Origin: Chloroflexaceae bacterium
Lineage (GTDB): Bacteria; Chloroflexota; Chloroflexia; Chloroflexales; Chloroflexaceae
NCBI GenBank assembly: GCA_028282325.1
Contig: JANQID010000073.1
Span: 1 to 45,179 of the forward strand
Length of the DNA stretch: 45,179 bases
Reading direction: 5' to 3'
Under the pieces are notes generated by a model. The model was given only the letters and a program-made list of their open reading frames with translations. It did not search any database and was not told the DNA's origin. This document shows, piece by piece, positions 8,635 to 16,898 of this stretch (within the stretch, counting starts at the first letter, position 1; the number at the start of each line of letters is the position of its first letter). Position numbers and translations under genes: made by a program.

Positions 8635-9336
8635 TCAAAGAGGCCGAAATCGCCGCCAGAGGCGGGCGAAGCCGATCGCTGCGATATAGGCGTAGCCATA
8701 AATCAGCAGCGCGTATAATGGCGGCCAGCCAGCCAGCCCCGGCTTGCCGTCGGCCAGTTTCGAGATGGGCGCTAACCGGTCGAGCCAGCGTTGCTGATAG
8801 ATCGGCTGAAATGCGAGATCGACGTCCGGTCGCGGCTGGCCATTGATCCACGCCTCGCCGTGGGGATAGTCGTCTGGCCCGGCGATCACACTGATTCCCG
8901 CTGCCGGCGGAATGGTCGGCGCCTCGAGGGTGAGGCGCAGCGTGGTGGTGATGGTATGCGGCGTGGCGCGAATCCGCATGGCCGGCAGCGTGAAGCTGGT
9001 CATTCCCTGGCGTGAGAGATCGCGCACGGGCAGAGTAACGCTGGCCACTTCGAACGCGAATACATTCTCGGTGCGCAGCCGCAGGATGACCGGTTCGTCG
9101 CTCTGGTCGTTGAACGATGGCAAGAGCAGCACCCGGATGGCGCTGAAGTTGATCTGATCAACAACGAAGGTTTGGTCGAAGACGTGATCGCGATCCAATT
9201 TGCCGATAACCCAGTTGCGCCGGATTGGCGCCGTTCCAGGCGTTTCAACGGTGACGCTGCTTGCGATCAGAACGATCAACATGCCGAGCGGAGCTATGAA
9301 CGGCTGCATACGTTGGAGAATGCGTAAAAAGGACAT
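8635..9336 (-). CDS. Unrecognised membrane protein with beta-rich extracytoplasmic domain
   Basis: 233 aa. I do not recognise the family. Residues ~12-29 form an N-terminal membrane anchor or uncleaved signal (FIAPLGMLIVLIASSVTV); the middle is rich in alternating hydrophobic and Thr residues, suggesting a beta-sandwich outside the membrane; residues ~205-225 (YALLIYGYAYIAAIGFARLW) form a second membrane helix ending in Arg. The layout resembles the anchored periplasmic part of a GT-C accessory protein. It starts 25 bp after the stop of the DUF2142-like gene, which suggests that the two work together. Confidence 0.7.
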   Translation of the reverse strand: MSFLRILQRMQPFIAPLGMLIVLIASSVTVETPGTAPIRRNWVIGKLDRDHVFDQTFVVDQINFSAIRVLLLPSFNDQSDEPVILRLRTENVFAFEVASVTLPVRDLSRQGMTSFTLPAMRIRATPHTITTTLRLTLEAPTIPPAAGISVIAGPDDYPHGEAWINGQPRPDVDLAFQPIYQQRWLDRLAPISKLADGKPGLAGWPPLYALLIYGYAYIAAIGFARLWRRFRPL

Positions 9337-9361
9337 AAGGTGGCGCTCCGATACCCTGGTT

Positions 9362-10786
9362 TTAATGGTAGTAGAAGTTGATCAACGTCACCAACCAGGC
9401 ATTGGCATCAAGCAGGGCGAAAAAGAGCGCCAACCCGAAAAGTGCGTAGGGTTGCCAACGACGTGGAAACAACCCCTGGAAGCCCCAGGCGACCAGCCAG
9501 ATAGTCGGGATCATCGTCATAAGCAGGTAGCGTCCGCCCGGAATAAAAACTCGACTGCCCGGCGGCAGCAAGGGGTGCAAGCGGATCACGACGGCAAGCC
9601 ATGCCATCAACAGCGTCAGTGCGAAGATCCAGAGGCTGCGCTGTTGCCAGAGCGCCATACGCCGAAATGTGCGCACGGCCTGGATCACTGCCCCGATGCT
9701 CGCCGCGCCGACGATGCCGACCATCGTGATCTCCCAGGGCGCCGCCATCGAGACATGCGCCCAGCCGAAACGCGTCCAGAACGTAGTGAACGAGACGCCG
9801 ACCACCAGCGGATAATAGGCGCGACTGCGCTCCCAGTCAAGCAGCGACTGAATTGTGGCGTCAATATTAACGCGCAGATAGGTTGCCGTCAGGTTTTCCA
9901 ACCAGGGGCGAGGGTGGATTGCATAGCGGACGCCGGCGTCCGTGGCGATCAGATCAACGCGCAGCATAGTCAGGCTTGCGATCAGCGCCAGCGTGAGCGT
10001 GCCAGCGATCCAGATTTGCCAGCGCACCGGGCGACGATAGACCGACCAGAACAGCGCGAACAGGAGAGGGGCGACTCCTACGACAGCAGTGCGTTTGGTG
10101 AGCAGTCCGACGGTCAGGCTCAGGAACACCAGAAGCAATGCTGCCGGGCGCGGGCCGTCACGAATGAGCAGGACGCAGCTGAGCAGCAAGGCGGTGATGC
10201 TGAAATTGACCAGCACATCACTATTGACCGCGCTCATAATATTGGCGAAGACCGGCGTCAGGCCGACCAGCAGAGGAAACGCGGTTTGGAATGCGGGCGC
10301 ATCGGGGGTCAGGACAACTCCCAGCCGCCATGCCGCCAACAGTGTGAGCGCATAGAATAACACGCTGACCATTCGTGCGGCGTAGAGCTGCGTCTCGATC
10401 GACAGATAACGAACCCAGCGGATGGGAATTGCCGCAATCGCATAGTAGAGCGGCGGATGGATACGCTGATTGATGCCAATTTCCGGCGGTTGCGGGCCGA
10501 TCAGGTCGGGTTGCACGCCAGGCGACCAAAAGCGAAAGCGATACATCGAGTCGGCGATCTCGCGTGTCGCATCGAGATCGCGCTCTGTGAGATCGGGAAC
10601 GTGGTTCAGGGTTGCAATCTGGCGGGCGTATTCAAAGTGGTTCGGCTCATCGTAGTGCTGCCAGGGCGGCGTGATGAATGTGTAGAGTAGTCCGTGCAGC
10701 AATGCCAGAAGTAGCAAGAGGGGGAGCGGTGATGATCGAGAGTAGGCCGGCGACCTATCTGGACGCTGCTGTAGGTGAGATGTCAA
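9362..10786 (-). CDS. Multi-pass GT-C fold membrane protein, DUF2142/GT39-like
   Basis: 474 aa with about ten or more hydrophobic segments. After the first membrane helix comes WQHYDEPNHFEYARQI, carrying the acidic motif (DE) expected in the first outer loop of GT-C glycosyltransferases, and then HPPLYYAIAAIPI. These features match DUF2142 and related polyprenyl-phosphate-sugar-dependent transferases. It probably moves a sugar from a lipid-linked donor onto a surface glycan or protein. The start codon appears to be TTG at 10786, with GAGG five bases upstream; there is no in-frame ATG until ~110 codons later. It is followed closely by the small membrane protein at 8635-9336. Confidence 0.75.
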   Translation of the reverse strand: MTSHLQQRPDRSPAYSRSSPLPLLLLLALLHGLLYTFITPPWQHYDEPNHFEYARQIATLNHVPDLTERDLDATREIADSMYRFRFWSPGVQPDLIGPQPPEIGINQRIHPPLYYAIAAIPIRWVRYLSIETQLYAARMVSVLFYALTLLAAWRLGVVLTPDAPAFQTAFPLLVGLTPVFANIMSAVNSDVLVNFSITALLLSCVLLIRDGPRPAALLLVFLSLTVGLLTKRTAVVGVAPLLFALFWSVYRRPVRWQIWIAGTLTLALIASLTMLRVDLIATDAGVRYAIHPRPWLENLTATYLRVNIDATIQSLLDWERSRAYYPLVVGVSFTTFWTRFGWAHVSMAAPWEITMVGIVGAASIGAVIQAVRTFRRMALWQQRSLWIFALTLLMAWLAVVIRLHPLLPPGSRVFIPGGRYLLMTMIPTIWLVAWGFQGLFPRRWQPYALFGLALFFALLDANAWLVTLINFYYH

Positions 10787-10842
10787 TGTCGCCTCTTGAA
10801 GCCAGGCTTATGGGATACCACGCTGGTTATTTTTCACTCCTA

Positions 10843-10974
10843 AGTAGGCGCCAATATGTTTGTAGTGCCGCCTTCAGGCGGTCCTGATGCGAACAACCGC
10901 AGTAGGCGCCAATATGTTTGTAGCGCCGTCTTCAGGCGGTCCTGATGCGAACAACCGCCTGAAGGCGGCACTAC
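10843..10974. repeat. Tandem 58-bp duplication containing the dispersed palindrome
   Basis: The 58-bp unit at 10843-10900 is repeated directly at 10901-10958 with two differences. Each copy carries the left arm of the palindrome seen at 19-38, exact in the first (10862-10881) and two changes in the second (10920-10939). The right arm occurs once, at 10955-10974. It looks like one full palindromic element whose left half has been duplicated. It fills most of the 216-bp gap between the PGT and GT-C genes. Confidence 0.85.
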
Positions 10975-11002
10975 GAAGTGGAAGAGGCTTTTAGACACCT
11001 GC

Positions 11003-12403
11003 TTAGTACGCCCCGTGGCCACTGAATACAACCGAGATGGTCTTGAAAAGAATCTGGAGATCGAGCCAGAACGAATAGTTTTGAATATAATACAGGTCAT
11101 CTTCCGTGTGCAGGTGCATTGGCTTATCGCTGCGCCCGTTCACCTGCCACCAGCCGGTGATGCCCGGTGGCACCTGAAAGCGCTTCCATTGCCAGAGTTC
11201 ATACTCGGCGGCGATGTAAGGCATCTCTGGGCGCGGTCCGACCAGGCTCATCTCGCCTTTGAGCACATTAAACAACTGCGGCAGTTCATCGAGACTGGTG
11301 CGACGCAGCTTGCGCCCGACGCAGGTAATCCGTGGATCGTCGCTGGCCTTGTGTATCAGGCGACCGCTTTCATCGCGTCGGGCCACCTCGCGCCAGCGCC
11401 GGTCGGCATCCTGATACATACTACGAAACTTGATCATCTTGAAACGTTTGCCGTGCTCGCCGATGCGCTCTTGCAAGAAGAAAATGGGCCCCGGCGACTC
11501 AAGCTTGATCAGCAAGGCGATCAACAGCATAAGCGGTGCGAGCAACGTGAGCAGCAATGCGCTGGCGCTCATATCAAACAGTCGTTTGAAGATGCGCTGC
11601 GGCTCGCTCAGCGCCGACTCGCGGAGGCTGATCAGCGGCACCCCGCCGATCGTCTCCGCCGCAGTGCGGCTGAAGGTCAGGTCGAGTACGCTGGGGACCA
11701 TATGGATCATCACCGGAAGCTGGTGAAGTTGCAGCGAGAGACGGGCGATCTCGTCATGCCGTTGCGGCGGAAGGGTGAAGATGACATCGTTAATTTGCTG
11801 TTCGGTGATAATTCGGGGCGTGTCTGGAATATCGCCGAGCCACGTCATCGTATGGTCTTCCATTGCTTCGTCGCACGTACACCCGACGACCTGAATGCCG
11901 GTCCAGGGGTTGCGTTGCAGTTCGTGGGCCAACTGATGGGCTATCTTGCGCCCGCCGACGATCAGCACACGCCGCTGCCAGCCGTTGCGTTGGCGAAAAT
12001 GCACGTACGAATGAACGGTGACGTGCAGGATCAGCAATGCCGCCAGGTCGATCGCGGCGAAGTAGAGAAATTGCAAACGTGAAACATCACGAAACGAAAG
12101 ATAGAGCATGCCCGCGAACGTGAGTGCGGCCAATGCCACGGCGGCGACCAGCCGGCCAACGGTTTCGAGCAACCCGCCGCGGAACACAGCCCGCTGGGGG
12201 GCGATCAGCAGAAAGCTGATCAGCCAGATGACCCCGACCACAAGGTACAGTGACCAGGGGAGTTGCACCTGGCTATGGATGAGATCGCGCCCGAACTCAA
12301 GTTCCAGGCGAATAGTCGCTGCAAAGTGAAGGCATAACAGAGTAAGAAAGATGTCCCAGACGAGCACGCTCCCCGTGAAACGATGACTGAGTCGTTTCAG
12401 CAT
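11003..12403 (-). CDS. Polyprenyl-phosphate sugar-1-phosphate transferase (WcaJ/WbaP type)
   Basis: 466 aa from ATG 12403. The N-terminal half has several membrane helices and a cytoplasmic Rossmann-like CoA-binding segment ([17 protein letters not shown]). The C-terminal half is the catalytic bacterial sugar transferase domain: [18 protein letters not shown], then [54 protein letters not shown] and [11 protein letters not shown]. It attaches the first sugar phosphate from a UDP-sugar to undecaprenyl phosphate at the inner membrane. I prefer ATG 12403 over the GTG three codons earlier because GAGG lies eight bases upstream of it. It is the only initiating transferase in the window. No dedicated promoter is obvious. 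Confidence 0.93.
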   Translation of the reverse strand: MLKRLSHRFTGSVLVWDIFLTLLCLHFAATIRLELEFGRDLIHSQVQLPWSLYLVVGVIWLISFLLIAPQRAVFRGGLLETVGRLVAAVALAALTFAGMLYLSFRDVSRLQFLYFAAIDLAALLILHVTVHSYVHFRQRNGWQRRVLIVGGRKIAHQLAHELQRNPWTGIQVVGCTCDEAMEDHTMTWLGDIPDTPRIITEQQINDVIFTLPPQRHDEIARLSLQLHQLPVMIHMVPSVLDLTFSRTAAETIGGVPLISLRESALSEPQRIFKRLFDMSASALLLTLLAPLMLLIALLIKLESPGPIFFLQERIGEHGKRFKMIKFRSMYQDADRRWREVARRDESGRLIHKASDDPRITCVGRKLRRTSLDELPQLFNVLKGEMSLVGPRPEMPYIAAEYELWQWKRFQVPPGITGWWQVNGRSDKPMHLHTEDDLYYIQNYSFWLDLQILFKTISVVFSGHGAY

Positions 12404-12584
12404 GCGGCACACCTCATTGGATTACACAAAGCGAAAGGCTTTGCACTGCGGGCATTTGCGTAGCCATTGATTGATTGACACGTCACATACTGGGAGTGCA
12501 AGTTATCAAAGTGAGCGTATCTCACACTCGCACTCAGAGGCCGGCGACATATCCACAATGATTTGGGAGCACAGACTCAAATGA

Positions 12585-12610
12585 GCTTTTGTTCCATCTG
12601 AAACAAAAGC
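12585..12610. promoter_or_regulatory. Inverted repeat upstream of the sugar-phosphate transferase gene
   Basis: Nine-base arms GCTTTTGTT (12585-12593) and AACAAAAGC (12602-12610) flank an 8-nt loop, about 180 bp upstream of ATG 12403. It could be an operator or leader hairpin; no T-run follows on either strand. The rest of 12413-12780 shows nothing recognisable. Confidence 0.3.
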
Positions 12611-12783
12611 GAAGAACGTGCGGAGTGTACCACAGGAGTACGGAAGGGGCAAGCATCTATCAGGTTCTGATGCTCGATCGCCGGTTGTGGCGCTTTATTT
12701 GATACGCAACAGTATACTGCCCGCTGGACAGTCAGACCACCAGATGACGTACTAACCAGTAGTCAGACAGCGAGGTGGAGCTG

Positions 12784-12915
12784 ATGGGCAACGAGCCGAC
12801 ATCCAACGACACGAAGGTCTACCGGCTGATGCGGCTCCAGAATAAGGATCATCCAAACGCAACGGGCCCAAACGCTGCCGGGGCGCCCGCCAGAGGAAGA
12901 GCGGGTTGCCTATAA
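12784..12915 (+). CDS. Possible short or decayed reading frame, unrecognised
   Basis: An ATG at 12784 preceded by AGGTGGAG opens a 43-codon frame (MGNEPTSNDTKVYRLMRLQN...) ending at TAA 12913-12915. Past about 12865 the adjacent frame reads more like protein (GRPPEEERVAYKIALP, then EEERAMRRRLN) and continues into the 3' end of the Uma2 gene on the other strand. This may be a frameshifted remnant of a longer gene. I cannot name a family, and it may not be coding. Confidence 0.25.
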   Translation: MGNEPTSNDTKVYRLMRLQNKDHPNATGPNAAGAPARGRAGCL

Positions 12916-12959
12916 GATAGCGCTGCCGGAGGCGGCGGGGTTCGCGGAGGAAGAGCGAG

Positions 12960-13673
12960 CTATGCGCCGGAGGCTAAACGCTCCACGAAGGCGGCGTGTG
13001 CTTCCGTTTCCGCTCCCGCTCGGACCACCGCCAACACCGTGGCTAAATCACCCGCCAATAAGGCTTTGACGTCCAGATGCAACCCCGGAAACACCTGACT
13101 GCGAATGATATCGGCCTCATCCGGCGCCAGGCGATGATATTCTCCTGCTTGCAGGTGAAACCAGTCCAGCGCATCATCATACACCCGCCACACGATATAC
13201 TCTTGCACCCCGTTGCGCCGGTAGACCTTCTTCTTGTCGTGCAGATCATACGAGGCACTGCTGGCGGCAATCTCTACGATCAGTTCCGGCGCCCCTTCAA
13301 TATAATCGTCGTCGCTTATGCGTGACGTGCCCCCCAATGCAGAATCTGTCCGCAACAGCGCATCTGGTTGCACTTCATTATCCGCGTCCAGACCTACAGT
13401 GGCATTATCACCCAGCCTGACCCCAGGGGTAAAAGCTTGATAAGTCCCTAACCAAAGCATTATTTGCCCGTGCGATTCGCTGTGAGTGTTTCGTACCGGT
13501 GAGGGCATATAGACTACTCCCTCTATCAATTCCGCTTTTTTGAGATGGGGCATCGCCTCATAGCGCCGCTCAAACTCCGCCCGGGTTAGTCGCGCGCCGT
13601 TTTCTAACGGTAACGGATTGGGTCTGGGCAGCCGGGGTTGCTGCTCGACCTTATCTTTCACGGCTGTTACCAT
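12960..13673 (-). CDS. Uma2-family (DUF820) putative restriction-endonuclease-like protein
   Basis: 237 aa from ATG 13673; an ATG at 13700 is possible, but AAGGAG sits nine bases before 13673. The family shows a PD-(D/E)XK nuclease fold: here EVQPDALL (Asp), ELIVEIAASSAS (Glu) and DLHDKKKVYRRNGVQEYIVW (Lys) follow the expected order. LTRAEFERRYEAMP and KAELIEGVVYMPSPV are the usual N-terminal part. Uma2 genes are very numerous in Chloroflexota and cyanobacteria and travel with mobile DNA; their substrate is unknown. It sits between polysaccharide genes and IS fragments, and is probably unrelated to glycan synthesis. Confidence 0.85.
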   Translation of the reverse strand: MVTAVKDKVEQQPRLPRPNPLPLENGARLTRAEFERRYEAMPHLKKAELIEGVVYMPSPVRNTHSESHGQIMLWLGTYQAFTPGVRLGDNATVGLDADNEVQPDALLRTDSALGGTSRISDDDYIEGAPELIVEIAASSASYDLHDKKKVYRRNGVQEYIVWRVYDDALDWFHLQAGEYHRLAPDEADIIRSQVFPGLHLDVKALLAGDLATVLAVVRAGAETEAHAAFVERLASGA

Positions 13674-13787
13674 TACCTGTCTCTCCTTGCCCATTTTCAT
13701 ACTTCACCCTCTATATTATACCCCGCCGACCTCTCCCGCCAAAAAATAACCCGCGCTGGTCATCCAGCGCGGTGCCGGGCCAGCTAG

Positions 13788-14240
13788 TGGAGGGGCCATG
13801 GGACCTCCGCCAACGACCGCCTGCCGATTATGCAGGTCATCTGCCGCGAGACCAGCGAACTGCGGCTCTGGGTGCTTGACCTCGCCGATCAGGAAGCCTG
13901 TCAGGCCGTGCTCCGCACGTTGCTGCCGCCGGAGGCCGTCCTGTACAGCGCTGAATGGTCGGGCTCCACCGGCTGGCCAGTGCACGAGACGGTGTGCCAT
14001 TCCCAGCGCGAATGGGCGCGCGATGCCGATGGCGACGGGCGCCGTGAAGTGCATTCCACTACCTGTGAAGGCACCGGCGCCGGATTGCGGACCTTTTTGC
14101 GCCGGTTTCGCGGTGTCCATAAAGCCTTTCTCGCCTGCTACCTCGCTATCTATGAAGCGATCGTCAATGCGAAACACCGTACGGATGGCCTCATCCAGCG
14201 TATTTGCTTTCGCCCGCATCTGCACGCTAAGTTGAGATGA
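13788..14240 (+). pseudogene. C-terminal fragment of an IS1595-like (ISXO2-type) transposase
   Basis: The plus strand reads GTSANDRLPIMQVICRE, then VLYSAEWSG, ETVCHSQREWARDADGDGRR, EVHSTTCEG and GLRTFLRRFRGVHKAFLACY, ending at TGA 14240. This matches the catalytic half of ISXO2/IS1595-type transposases (EWARDxDGDGxxEVHxNTxEG..LRxFLRxFRG). The N-terminal zinc-binding half is missing; the frame is closed by a TAG at 13785 and similarity seems to continue in the next frame before it, so the copy is truncated or frameshifted. The minus-strand open frame over the same DNA is antisense to this. No terminal inverted repeats were found. Confidence 0.7.
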
Positions 14241-14481
14241 GCCGCACAGCACGACGGCATTTTCGAGAATCACCGTCACATGGGTGTGCATTGGGGATAA
14301 AAAACGTTACTATTGCTTGACAAAACGTATGAAGTTTACCACGAACAGAGATAGCAGGCAAATAACACTAGCACACGTGGGTCTAAGTTTCCCCATAGTT
14401 TGCTGTCCGCATCAATCGATTGAAAACCAGAAAAATCATGGGGTTATTTACGCCAATCTGTACTAGTATTACAACGAGACT
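14241..14481. other. Spacer between two transposase remnants
   Basis: 240 bp, clearly AT-richer than its surroundings. I see no gene, tRNA or strong hairpin here. It may be old IS-flanking or non-coding DNA left between the plus-strand IS1595-like fragment and the minus-strand IS701-like fragment. Confidence 0.5.
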
Positions 14482-14770
14482 TTACGGCGGCGAGCGCTCA
14501 CGCGCAGCGCGGCGCTGCGCGTGAGACCGGGTCGCTCGATGATTGGCCTCCTGCCAGTACTTCAACACCTCCAACAGCCAGCGGGCATCCACCCGCGCTC
14601 GTGGGAGCACATGGGCGACCAGGAACTGGGCCTGGGGCAAAGTCAAGCACGGAGCGTTTTTTCAAACCGACCTTGCAGCCGCACCAGGAAGGCCAGCGCG
14701 AGGATCACGAAGGTCATATGATGATGCCAGCCGCGCCACGAGCGGACTCCATAGTCTCCTAACATTATAT
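14482..14770 (-). pseudogene. Frameshifted C-terminal remnant of an IS701/IS4-like transposase
   Basis: On the minus strand LGDYGVRSWRGWHHHMTF...LALAFLVRLQGRFEKTLRA stops at a TGA near 14643; the neighbouring frame then continues TLPQAQFLVAHVLPRARVDA, RWLLEVLKYWQEANHRATRS and ends at TAA 14482-14484. The YGVRSWRGWHHHM...LAFL and YWQ..NH.A..SH patterns are those of the C-terminus of IS701/IS4-type DDE transposases. Both the upstream catalytic part and the reading frame are lost. A 29-nt near-perfect palindrome (14497-14525) lies in the last codons. Confidence 0.65.
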
Positions 14771-14893
14771 GCCTGGCCATAGTCGTGACAAGGCCTACCA
14801 CCACACATTGGCTAGTTGTTAGTAGTATAGCCTCAAGATATGAGCAACCCAACCCACTTCAGGCCCAACGTGGGCTATGCCAGACAGCAGATT

Positions 14894-15658
14894 TCACCAT
14901 TCACACGGATACTGTTGCACCCGTAGATACTGCTGAAGAACCAACCATACAAACAGCGGGTTATTCAGCAAGTAGCGCCGCCACAGGCGCTGTGGTTCGG
15001 TTAACAAACGAAAGAACCACTCCAGTCCGTTACGTTGCATCCAGAGAGGAGCCTGTGGCTTCAGGCCAGCGTGAAAGTCGAAGGCCGCGCCGACTCCTAT
15101 GAGCACCGGGGCAGTTAACTTGCCTATATGTTCTGCCATCCAGCGTTCCTGCTTGGGGGTACTAAGGCCAACCCAGACGATATCTGGCTCGGTCTGGTTC
15201 ATCATCTCGACGATCTCCTGGTCCTCGTCCATAGTAAGCTGGCGAAACGGTGGTGAAAACGTACCGACAATCTGCAGTGCCGGAAAGCGCTGCTGCAAGT
15301 TAGTTGAAAGACCTTCCAACACCTTGTCGCTGCTCCCGTACAGGTAATGGCGATAGCCGGAGAAACGTTCACAGGCCGCCAGCATCAAGTCGGGACCATA
15401 GACCCGGTCCGCTTGCCGGTGTCCATTGAATCGGCTGAGCCAGACCAGCGGCATACCGTCGGGTGTCACAAGCCCGGCCCGATTATGGATCTGGCGCAAC
15501 GCCGGATCGCGCTGGCACTCCATAACGCCATGCACGCCCGAGACGCAGACATAGTGCTGCTCCTGCCGGGCGATCCAGCTATCGATTGTATCAAGTGCTA
15601 GAGCAATCGTAATCGGATGCACACCTACGCCGAGCACATTGACGCGTTCGGGGAGCAT
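14894..15658 (-). CDS. WecG/TagA/CpsF family glycosyltransferase (GT26)
   Basis: 254 aa from ATG 15658. Signature segments are GLVTPDGMPLVW, YGSSDKVLEGLSTNLQQRFP, GTFSPPFR and PDIVWVGLSTPKQERWMAEH, with the C-terminal membrane-association region (LEWFFRLLTEPQRLWRRYL). Family members transfer N-acetylmannosamine, or its uronate, to a lipid-linked first sugar at the membrane face. The frame remains open 14 codons further upstream, but that stretch comes from a low-complexity repeat and is unlikely to be translated. It lies 99 bp downstream of the epimerase gene. A ManNAc donor would normally need WecB, whose gene here is broken. Confidence 0.9.
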   Translation of the reverse strand: MLPERVNVLGVGVHPITIALALDTIDSWIARQEQHYVCVSGVHGVMECQRDPALRQIHNRAGLVTPDGMPLVWLSRFNGHRQADRVYGPDLMLAACERFSGYRHYLYGSSDKVLEGLSTNLQQRFPALQIVGTFSPPFRQLTMDEDQEIVEMMNQTEPDIVWVGLSTPKQERWMAEHIGKLTAPVLIGVGAAFDFHAGLKPQAPLWMQRNGLEWFFRLLTEPQRLWRRYLLNNPLFVWLVLQQYLRVQQYPCEW

Positions 15659-15660
15659 AG

Positions 15661-15694
15661 ACAGTGATAAGTGACGAGTGATGAGCGATGAGTA
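15661..15694. repeat. Low-complexity GTGATGA/GTGACGA repeat
   Basis: A short run of degenerate 7-mers (AGTGATA AGTGACG AGTGATG AGCGATG AGTAG) sits immediately upstream of the GT26 start codon on the coding side. It looks like a local slippage repeat and would encode the unconvincing N-terminal extension of that gene. Confidence 0.5.
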
Positions 15695-15757
15695 GAACAT
15701 CTAGTTTCTATATGTCCGGGAAACGACCGCATTTCCCGATAGATCTCTTGATTTGCA

Positions 15758-16771
15758 CTACGTGATACTCGGATCTGCAGCGAGCGTGTTATCCGCAGTC
15801 GATACCAACTTCTGTCGTACCTGCTCCTCGATCCAGGTGTATGTGCGGGCCATACCTTCCTCCAGCGAGATTGACGGCTCCCAGCCAAGCACTTCTCGCA
15901 GTCGGGTGTTGTCTGAGTTGCGTCCACGTACGCCTTGTGGTCCTGGAATATGCTTCTGAACGATTCTGATGCCGGCAATCTCAGCCACCATCTCCGCCAA
16001 ATCGTTGATCGTGATCAAACGGTCCTGCCCCAGGTTAAGTGGCTCAGCATAGTCCGAATGCATCAACCGCAGAATCCCTTCGGTGCAGTCATCGATGTAG
16101 CAAAAGGAACGTGTTTGCTCGCCGTCGCCCCAGATCTCGACCTCCGGGTTGCCCGTAAGTTTAGCGACAGCAACCTTCCGGCAGATCGCCGCGGGTGCCT
16201 TCTCGCGCCCGCCTTCCCAGGCTCCGAGGGGACCAAAGATATTGTGAAAGCGCACGATTCGCGTATCCATGCCGTATTCTTCGTGATAATACTGACAAAT
16301 ACGCTCGCTCACCAGTTTTTCCCAGCCGTAAGCGTCTTGTGGATCGGCGGGGTAGGCGTCATCCTCCTTTAAGGGAGCAACACTCGTCTCCGTTTGAAGA
16401 TAGTTGGGGTAAATGCAAGCCGATGACGTGTAGAAGAAGCGCTGCGCTCCATTGATACGGGCAGCCTCTATGACATGGGTGCTGATCAGCAGATTGTTGT
16501 GCAGGATCTGGGCGTGGTTGTGGGAGATGAAGCCCATACCTCCCATATCGGCAGCAAGGTTGTAGACATGCTGCACATCTCGCGTCGCACGCAAGCAGTT
16601 CTCCCAGCGCCGCAGGTCAAGCAATTCAAACTCGTCTGCAGTAGTCGCAACAAATTCAGGATGTTTGACATCGACGCCTCGCACCCAGTAGCCCTCGGCC
16701 TTCAGTTTGTTGACCAGATGATGACCGATGAAACCGCCGGCGCCGGTGACTAGGATTTTCGTATCAGCCAT
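15758..16771 (-). CDS. GDP-mannose 3,5-epimerase-like NAD-dependent epimerase
   Basis: 337 aa extended SDR. Features: N-terminal VTGAGGFIGHHLVNKL for NAD binding, AADMGGMGFI, the SSACIYP active-site Ser, DAYGWEKLVSE with catalytic Tyr/Lys, and RFHNIFGPLGAWEGGREKAP. The last segment and AADMGGMG are characteristic of GDP-mannose 3,5-epimerases, best known from plants, which make GDP-L-galactose or GDP-L-gulose. In a bacterial glycan locus the product would be an activated rare L-sugar. ATG 16771 is chosen because GAAGGAG stands eight bases upstream; an open frame begins 11 codons earlier. An alternative is a closely related sugar-nucleotide epimerase with a different substrate. Confidence 0.87.
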   Translation of the reverse strand: MADTKILVTGAGGFIGHHLVNKLKAEGYWVRGVDVKHPEFVATTADEFELLDLRRWENCLRATRDVQHVYNLAADMGGMGFISHNHAQILHNNLLISTHVIEAARINGAQRFFYTSSACIYPNYLQTETSVAPLKEDDAYPADPQDAYGWEKLVSERICQYYHEEYGMDTRIVRFHNIFGPLGAWEGGREKAPAAICRKVAVAKLTGNPEVEIWGDGEQTRSFCYIDDCTEGILRLMHSDYAEPLNLGQDRLITINDLAEMVAEIAGIRIVQKHIPGPQGVRGRNSDNTRLREVLGWEPSISLEEGMARTYTWIEEQVRQKLVSTADNTLAADPSIT

Positions 16772-16898
16772 AGAACACTCCTTCGATAGCAGTACCCAGG
16801 ACATAGTACGTTATTCCAGAACTACGTTTTGAAAGGTGATTGGCGTGTGTTGTAGCGACGAAGATGCTACTTCCCACACACGGCCCATTTTGCATACC

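Noticed and set aside
9200-10360. 386-codon plus-strand frame
   Set aside because: Gln/Arg/Asp-rich antisense of two membrane-protein genes; a typical shadow in GC-rich DNA.
11015-12082. 355-codon plus-strand frame
   Set aside because: Antisense to the sugar-phosphate transferase, whose motifs are complete.
13716-14291. Minus-strand open frame of 191 codons
   Set aside because: Antisense to the IS1595-like transposase fragment, whose plus-strand translation is clearly recognisable.
14497-14525. 29-nt palindrome as an intrinsic terminator
   Set aside because: It lies in the final codons of the IS701-like remnant and has no T-run on either side; more likely IS-end structure.
15659-15700. Upstream 14 codons of the GT26 gene as coding
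   Set aside because: They come from a low-complexity GTGATGA-type repeat and have no counterpart in the family.
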